Assembly (NCBI RefSeq): GCF_040783975.1
Contig: NZ_CP160631.1
Span: 3,410,001-3,474,000 of the forward strand
Direction: 5' to 3'
Length of the DNA: 64,000 nucleotides
Origin: Pantoea sp. Ep11b
GTDB lineage: Bacteria > Pseudomonadota > Gammaproteobacteria > Enterobacterales > Enterobacteriaceae
The notes beneath the pieces are model-generated. The model did no database searches. It was not told the DNA's origin and saw only the letters and a list, made by a program, of their open reading frames with translations. The position numbers and the translations under genes were made by a program. Positions 59,969-64,000 of this stretch are shown here, one piece after another (the first letter of the stretch is position 1; the number at the start of each line of letters is the position of its first letter).

Positions 59969-60397
59969 TCAATGCCACCATTCCAGCCCCTGTAATGTGG
60001 CAGTCGCGATAACGATATAACGCAGTGTCTTGCCGACAGCGAGAAACAGCATCGCGGGCAGCCAGGCGAAACGTAACCAGCCTGCGAGCACGCAGAGCAG
60101 ATCACCTATCACCGGCAGCCAGCTGAATAACAGTGCTGCGGGTCCCAGTCGGTGCAACCACGTCATTGCTGTGTCATGCCATCGCCCCTGACGTTTTAAC
60201 GGCAGTAAGCGACCAATAATAATGTTGGTTAAGCCGCCCAGGGTGTTTCCCAGTGATGCGGCCAAAAGCAACCCGTAAACTGATGTCTTTTTTGCTATCA
60301 GAAATGCGATCAGTAGTGCTTCTGAACTTCCTGGCAGGAGCGTTGCACTTAAAAAGCTACTGCCGAACATCGAGGCCAGGGTGAAGATGTCACTCAC
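59969..60397 (-). CDS. yqaA: membrane protein YqaA (DedA/SNARE-associated type)
   Basis: The 142-residue protein has four hydrophobic segments and the motif FLSATLLPGSSEALLIAFL with GNTLGGLTNIIIGR and LGPAALLFSWLPVIGDLLCVLAGWLR, the YqaA family of DedA-like membrane proteins. Role not established. It starts with GTG at 60397, overlapping the yqaB stop by four bases. Confidence 0.92.
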   Translation of the reverse strand: MSDIFTLASMFGSSFLSATLLPGSSEALLIAFLIAKKTSVYGLLLAASLGNTLGGLTNIIIGRLLPLKRQGRWHDTAMTWLHRLGPAALLFSWLPVIGDLLCVLAGWLRFAWLPAMLFLAVGKTLRYIVIATATLQGLEWWH

Positions 60398-60960
60398 AGT
60401 AAACGGACATCCACCACGGCCATGCCTGCTGCTTTTGCTGCCTGGATACCAAAATCGGCATCCTCAAACACCACACAGCGTGCCGGTGCCACGCCCAGTA
60501 ATTCGGCGCAGCGTAAAAAGGTTTCCGGCTCGGGTTTGTGATGTTTTACGTCGTCAGCACCGACCACGGCCGAAAACAGCGCACGCACACCCAGCTGCGT
60601 CAGTAACGCCTCTGCCATGCTATGTTCGCTTCCGGTCCCTACCGCCATCGGACGACGCCCGTGATACGCTTTTGCCACCTCCAGCAGAGGCAGCGGTGTC
60701 ACGTTGTCCAGCAGCATCGCTTTCACTGCCGCTGTTTTTTCTGCGGCGAGAAGACGGGGGTCGAGTGACGACTGATTGGACTCAATGATGAACTGCGCAA
60801 GCCGCCAGGCGGGCGCGCCATTGAATTCGATGATACGGGCTTCATCCAGCGTCAATCCATAACGCGCCAGTACCTGACGCCACGCTTTTCGATGGGTTGG
60901 CTCGGTATCCAGAATGGTGCCGTCCATATCGAAAATCAGGGCGTCATATTGATCGTACAT
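60394..60960 (-). CDS. yqaB: fructose-1-phosphatase YqaB (HAD family)
   Basis: The 188-residue HAD hydrolase has FDMDGTILDTEP (motif I, nucleophile Asp near residue 10), GTGSEHSM (motif II), KHHKPEPETF (motif III Lys) and FEDADFGIQAAKAAGM (motif IV). The E. coli homologue hydrolyses fructose 1-phosphate and 6-phosphogluconate. I start at ATG 60960 with CGGAG upstream rather than the GTG two codons earlier. Confidence 0.94.
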   Translation of the reverse strand: MYDQYDALIFDMDGTILDTEPTHRKAWRQVLARYGLTLDEARIIEFNGAPAWRLAQFIIESNQSSLDPRLLAAEKTAAVKAMLLDNVTPLPLLEVAKAYHGRRPMAVGTGSEHSMAEALLTQLGVRALFSAVVGADDVKHHKPEPETFLRCAELLGVAPARCVVFEDADFGIQAAKAAGMAVVDVRLL

Positions 60961-61381
60961 TGTCACTCCGGACGTTCACCAAACGAGACATTACTTTAGC
61001 CTAATGTGGACAGGTTGTCGCCAGGGTGGATGAACAGCAAATGCTTTGAAAGCATTAACAATTTTTCTTTTCAGATAAAGGTGATCGTCTGCGCCCAGCC
61101 ATAACAGTACGAATTTGCAGCGATTTTTTGACAATCTTTTCAGCGCCGCACGCCATAAGACGGGCAGGAAGAGCAAAACCAGATAGGTTATCGCAGCAGG
61201 CAGGCGTCATTATCCGCTTAAGTCCGGGTGATGGATCAATGGCAGCCATCGGGGAGAAAAGCCCTGCCGGCAAAGCCAGTGGGAAGCTGAGTGAGAGAGA
61301 TTTCAGGTTATCTCTGCGACGCTGGCTGCGCATGATATTGCGGCTGGAAAGCCGGTCTGTAGCTCAGGCGCTGAGACGGCA
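60961..61381. other. intergenic region without recognisable gene
   Basis: About 420 bases between yqaB and the tRNA-derived repeats hold no convincing gene. Short frames on both strands lack ribosome-binding sites and similarity. A small hairpin AATGCTT-TGA-AAGCATT (61040-61056) followed by a T-rich stretch on the plus strand may be a weak terminator. Transcripts of the tRNA cluster would run into this region. Confidence 0.5.
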
Positions 61382-61929
61382 TGGTGCACCGGGTATGACT
61401 GAAAGCAGAATGACTCAGCCTGCGCTTCGCCCTGCGGGCCGTTGCTGATGCAACGTTATCCTCCTGAGTGCTACCTGAACGCGGATTGCGTTATGACCCA
61501 CTGAGGGGGTGATCATAAGGGAGAATATGGTGCATCCAGGAGGATGACTCCGCTTACGCTTCGCCCTGCGGGCCGTTGCTGACGCAACGTTATCCTCCTT
61601 AGCACGATCTGAACGCGGATTGCGTTATGACACACTGAGGGGCTGATCATAAGGGAGAATATGGTGCATCCAGGAGGATGACTCCGCTTACGCTTCGCCC
61701 TGCGGGCCGTTGCTGACGCAACGTTATCCTCCTTAGCGCGATCTGAACGCGGATTGCGTTATGACACACTGAGGGGCTGATCATAAGGGAGAATATGGTG
61801 CATCCAGGAGGATGACTCCGCTTACGCTTCGCCCTGCGGGCCGTTGCTGACGCAACGTTATCCTCCTTAGCGCGATCTGAACGCGGATTGCGTTATGACA
61901 CACTGAGGGGCTGATCATAAGGGAGAATA
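61382..61929 (-). repeat. tandem rtT-like repeats derived from the tRNA-Arg 3' end
   Basis: Three 134-bp units (starting 61528, 61662, 61796) differ by only one or two bases, and a diverged fourth begins near 61382. Each starts, on the plus strand, with TGGTGCATCCAGGAGGAT, the complement of the last 18 nt of tRNA-Arg including CCA. Further on each has ATCCTCCT, which can pair with AGGAGGAT of the tRNA part. In the transcript the units follow the last tRNA-Arg, like the 178-bp rtT units of E. coli tyrT. Confidence 0.88.
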
Positions 61930-62006
61930 TGGTGCATCCAGGAGGATTCGAACCTCCGACCGCTCGGTTCGTAGCCGAGTACTCTATCCAGCTGAGCTAT
62001 GGATGC
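61930..62006 (-). tRNA. argQ: tRNA-Arg (anticodon ACG), copy 4 in transcript order
   Basis: The 77-nt gene with encoded CCA begins GCATCCATAGCTCAGCTGG on the minus strand and has anticodon ACG (read as ICG). It is the last tRNA of the cluster transcript and the parent of the repeats that follow. Confidence 0.97.
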
Positions 62007-62065
62007 ATTGAGGGGTGTAGCTTTTTATGGACTGACAGAAAGTAATCTGAGGATGATACGAAGAA

Positions 62066-62142
62066 TGGTGCATCCAGGAGGATTCGAACCTCCGACCGCT
62101 CGGTTCGTAGCCGAGTACTCTATCCAGCTGAGCTATGGATGC
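62066..62142 (-). tRNA. argZ: tRNA-Arg (anticodon ACG), copy 3
   Basis: Identical 77-nt tRNA-Arg(ACG) with encoded CCA, separated from its neighbours by short spacers that are themselves near-repeats of one another (about 59 bases). Confidence 0.97.
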
Positions 62143-62200
62143 ATTGAGGGTGTAACTTTTTATGGACTGACAGAAACCAACCTGAGGATGATACGAAGAA

Positions 62201-62277
62201 TGGTGCATCCAGGAGGATTCGAACCTCCGACCGCTCGGTTCGTAGCCGAGTACTCTATCCAGCTGAGCTATGGATGC
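62201..62277 (-). tRNA. argY: tRNA-Arg (anticodon ACG), copy 2
   Basis: Identical 77-nt tRNA-Arg(ACG) with encoded CCA. Confidence 0.97.
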
Positions 62278-62360
62278 ATAAATCAAATTCTTGTACAACG
62301 CAGGGTGCTGACTACTCACCATGAAGGAATTGCTAGTTCGCTTTGTTTCTTTCTTTTCGA

Positions 62361-62495
62361 TGGTGCATCCAGGAGGATGACTCAGCTTACGCTTCGCCCT
62401 GTGGCGCCGTTGCTGATGCAACGTTATCCTCCTTAGTGCGGTCTTAACGCGAATGCGTTATGTCACACTGAGGCACTTCGCCATACCCGAAAATA
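62361..62495 (-). repeat. single rtT-like unit between two tRNA-Arg genes
   Basis: This 135-bp unit starts with the same 18-nt tRNA-Arg 3' end (62361-62378) and matches the tandem units with scattered changes. It follows tRNA-Arg copy 1 in the transcript, so a unit was generated or inserted behind more than one tRNA. Confidence 0.85.
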
Positions 62496-62572
62496 TGGTG
62501 CATCCAGGAGGATTCGAACCTCCGACCGCTCGGTTCGTAGCCGAGTACTCTATCCAGCTGAGCTATGGATGC
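62496..62572 (-). tRNA. argV: tRNA-Arg (anticodon ACG), copy 1
   Basis: Identical 77-nt tRNA-Arg(ACG) with encoded CCA, eight bases after tRNA-Ser in the transcript. Confidence 0.97.
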
Positions 62573-62580
62573 ATCGAAAA

Positions 62581-62673
62581 TGGCGGTGAGGGAGGGATTC
62601 GAACCCTCGATACAGCTTTTGACCGTATACTCCCTTAGCAGGGGAGCGCCTTCAGCCTCTCGGCCACCTCACC
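62581..62673 (-). tRNA. serV: tRNA-Ser (anticodon GCU)
   Basis: The 93-nt class II tRNA with a long variable arm begins GGTGAGGTGGCCGAGAGG, has anticodon GCT and encoded CCA. It is the first tRNA of the cluster, as in E. coli serV-argVYZQ. Confidence 0.97.
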
Positions 62674-62736
62674 TTACGCTTTCTTTCGAACCGTGCTTCT
62701 GAACTTGTTTCTGCTCATCGGCACTGCGTGGCGCAC

Positions 62737-62764
62737 ATATTACTTTCCCGGACTTTTAAGTCAA
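62737..62764 (-). promoter_or_regulatory. promoter of the serV-arg tRNA cluster
   Basis: On the minus strand TTGACT (62759-62764) and TAATAT (62737-62742) are 16 bases apart. A GC-rich discriminator (GTGCGCC) follows, typical of stringently controlled stable RNA promoters. Confidence 0.8.
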
Positions 62765-62921
62765 ACAATTTTTCCAAAACTTTTTTCGATTGCACAAATC
62801 ACACACAATCGGGACAAAATGACGGCAAAAAGAGTGAATTATCAACACTGAAAGCAGGTCGTGTTGGCAAAAATGCGACGTGAAGAGGAGAAGGAAAGGC
62901 AGGAATTTTGCAGAAAGCGGT

Positions 62922-62947
62922 AGCGCCTCGCACAGGTGCGAGGCGCT
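62922..62947 (-). terminator. hairpin downstream of csrA
   Basis: AGCGCCTCGCAC and GTGCGAGGCGCT form a 12-bp perfect stem with a two-base gap just after the csrA stop. The T run on the minus strand is short, so termination may be partial. Confidence 0.7.
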
Positions 62948-62954
62948 GAATCCG

Positions 62955-63140
62955 TTAAACGCTGGTTTGTTGCGTTTTTTCAGCCTGGATGCGCTGATAG
63001 ATCTCTTCGCGATGCACAGAAACCTCTTTCGGCGCGTTAACCCCTATACGAACCTGGTTACCCTTCACACCCAGTACCGTTACAGTTACCTCATCACCGA
63101 TCATGAGGGTTTCACCAACTCGACGAGTTAGAATAAGCAT
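62955..63140 (-). CDS. csrA: carbon storage regulator CsrA
   Basis: CsrA is a dimeric RNA-binding protein that recognises GGA motifs and controls translation of carbon, motility and biofilm genes. The 61-residue product starts [24 protein letters not shown] and has the [11 protein letters not shown] region with the RNA-contacting Arg44. AAGGAG before the ATG contains the GGA used for autoregulation. Confidence 0.98.
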   Translation of the reverse strand: MLILTRRVGETLMIGDEVTVTVLGVKGNQVRIGVNAPKEVSVHREEIYQRIQAEKTQQTSV

Positions 63141-63338
63141 TCTTTGCTCCTTGAAAGATTAAAAGAGTCGGGCTTGTACAGGCACCCGGCATTATCCATC
63201 ATTTAACGCTGCACATTGGCTGTGAGAATGACACCTATGCGCATCGATGCGCCAATACATTCTGCTGATAGTTAGTTTAGCCGAAATACACTACATCAAC
63301 CTGACTTTGTCATTTGCTGCTCTGGCACTGTATTAAAA

Positions 63339-63364
63339 AGCGCCGGAACCGGGGTTCTGACGCT
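63339..63364 (-). terminator. terminator downstream of alaS
   Basis: AGCG...GAACC and GGTTC...CGCT form a bulged GC-rich hairpin followed by five T on the minus strand, 26 bases after the alaS stop. The gap 63141-63338 should hold csrA promoters; none is certain by eye. Confidence 0.7.
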
Positions 63365-63389
63365 TCATACAATGCTTTATTCTATTTCA

Positions 63390-64000
63390 TTACAGGCGGC
63401 TGTTGACCCAGCTCTCTACCCCTGCCAGAGCGCCTTTAAGCGCCTCAGCATCATTACCACCCGCTTGCGCCATGTCAGGACGACCACCGCCCTTCCCGCC
63501 CACCTGCTGGGCCAGACCGGCAATCAGTTCGCCCGCTTTAACGCGGTCAGTCAGATCTTTGGTCACGCCCGCAATCAGCGACACTTTGCCGTCTGCCACG
63601 GTTGCCAGCACGATAATCGCAGACCCCAGTTGATTCTTGAGATCGTCCACCATGGTACGCAACATTTTAGGTTCGACATTGCTGAGCTCACTGACCAGCA
63701 GTTTCGCGCCCTTCACATCAACAGCCTGGCTGCTCAGTGAAGCACTCTCCTGCGCGGCCTGTTGATCGCGCAGTTGCTGCAACTCTTTCTCCAGCGCACG
63801 GACATGATCGACCAGACCACGCACCTTCTCGTTCAGATTGCTGCTGTTCGCTTTGACCAGCTGCGCCAGATCGTGCAGCTGGCTGCTCTGCGCATTGACC
63901 TGGGCCAGCGCAGCTTCACCGGTAATCGCTTCAATACGACGAATACCGGCCGCTGTGCCTGATTCAGCCTGAATGCGGAACAGACCAATATCACCGGTCC
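63390..64000 (-). CDS. alaS: alanine--tRNA ligase, C-terminal part
   Basis: AlaS charges tRNA-Ala. The frame is open to the window end, so the 5' part is missing. The visible 203 residues begin in the editing-domain end ([27 protein letters not shown]), continue through a coiled coil ([17 protein letters not shown]) and end in the DHHA1 C-terminal domain with [15 protein letters not shown]. Order alaS-csrA-serV is conserved in enterobacteria. Confidence 0.97.
   Translation of the reverse strand, partial: TGDIGLFRIQAESGTAAGIRRIEAITGEAALAQVNAQSSQLHDLAQLVKANSSNLNEKVRGLVDHVRALEKELQQLRDQQAAQESASLSSQAVDVKGAKLLVSELSNVEPKMLRTMVDDLKNQLGSAIIVLATVADGKVSLIAGVTKDLTDRVKAGELIAGLAQQVGGKGGGRPDMAQAGGNDAEALKGALAGVESWVNSRL

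Noticed and set aside
61128..61448. 106-codon frame before the repeats and its 92-codon opposite
   Set aside because: No ribosome-binding site or similarity, and the frame runs into the repeat units; treated as noncoding.
61528..61929. Possible CRISPR array
   Set aside because: The units are 134 bp, almost identical throughout with no variable spacers, and derive from a tRNA 3' end; no cas gene is present.
61984..62436. Open frames of 145 codons on both strands across the tRNA-Arg genes
   Set aside because: They are repeated translations of the tRNA-Arg sequence itself, lack ribosome-binding sites and are a known type of false protein prediction.

Overview
The window looks like a chromosomal segment of an enterobacterium of the family Erwiniaceae, most likely Pantoea (inference from protein similarity and gene order; no search was run). 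The order pssA-kgtP-rrn-clpB-pgeF-rluD / bamD-raiA-pheLA / tyrA-aroF // rplS-trmD-rimM-rpsP-ffh / ypjD-yfjD / luxS-micA-gshA-yqaA-yqaB-argtRNAs-serV-csrA-alaS matches the 56-58 min region of Escherichia coli. It differs in several ways: a decayed yfiM, Ile/Ala spacer tRNAs in the rrn operon beside clpB, tandem repeats behind the tRNA-Arg genes, and a large prophage beside rplS.

Left chromosomal part (1-18374). The end of pssA and a broken yfiM face kgtP. A complete rRNA operon (5S, 23S, tRNA-Ala, tRNA-Ile, 16S) lies on the minus strand with two promoters. The minus-strand block clpB, pgeF, rluD follows, clpB carrying a recognisable heat-shock promoter. On the plus strand are bamD, raiA and the pheL leader peptide/attenuator in front of pheA. 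The tyrA-aroF operon on the minus strand has TyrR-type boxes upstream. A GNAT acetyltransferase gene is the last gene before the prophage.

Prophage (18375-51841, about 33.5 kb). This is a complete-looking P2/186-type prophage bounded by a perfect 89-bp direct repeat that holds the last codons and the terminator of rplS. From the left: a leftward lysogeny operon (cI with a duplicated DNA-binding domain, a small membrane protein, int, a DUF2441-like gene); rightward early genes (cox, cII, fil, small ORFs, dam, replication gene A); a LexA box with two small genes; then a strikingly AT-rich cassette (27297-30502) with its own promoter. That cassette encodes a tiny membrane protein, an ABC-3C-type C-terminal-domain protein, an ABC-3C-type middle component and an SMC/Rad50-like ATPase with a four-cysteine zinc site, and is probably an anti-phage defence system. 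The late genes follow the P2 order: QP leftward; ONMLXYK-lysABC-RS, VWJIHG and FI-FII-E(E')-T-U-D rightward; then ogr. Three 20-bp dyads of the form TTGT-N12-ACAA mark the expected Ogr-dependent late promoters. An FRG-domain gene is inserted, in reverse, between S and V.

Right chromosomal part (51842-64000). The ribosomal/SRP cluster rplS-trmD-rimM-rpsP and ffh is followed by ypjD and yfjD, then luxS, the sigma-E-controlled sRNA micA, gshA, yqaA and yqaB. The tRNA cluster holds four identical tRNA-Arg(ACG) genes and one tRNA-Ser(GCU). Behind the last tRNA-Arg are tandem 134-bp units that each carry a copy of the last 18 nt of the tRNA, much like the rtT repeats at E. coli tyrT. csrA and the 3' part of alaS close the window.

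The most interesting elements are the ABC-3C-like cassette, in which two adjacent proteins share an NGSVVGRD tag, the tandem-domain CI repressor, and the use of a ribosomal protein gene terminator as attachment site. Functions named for cargo genes are inferences from motifs and position.
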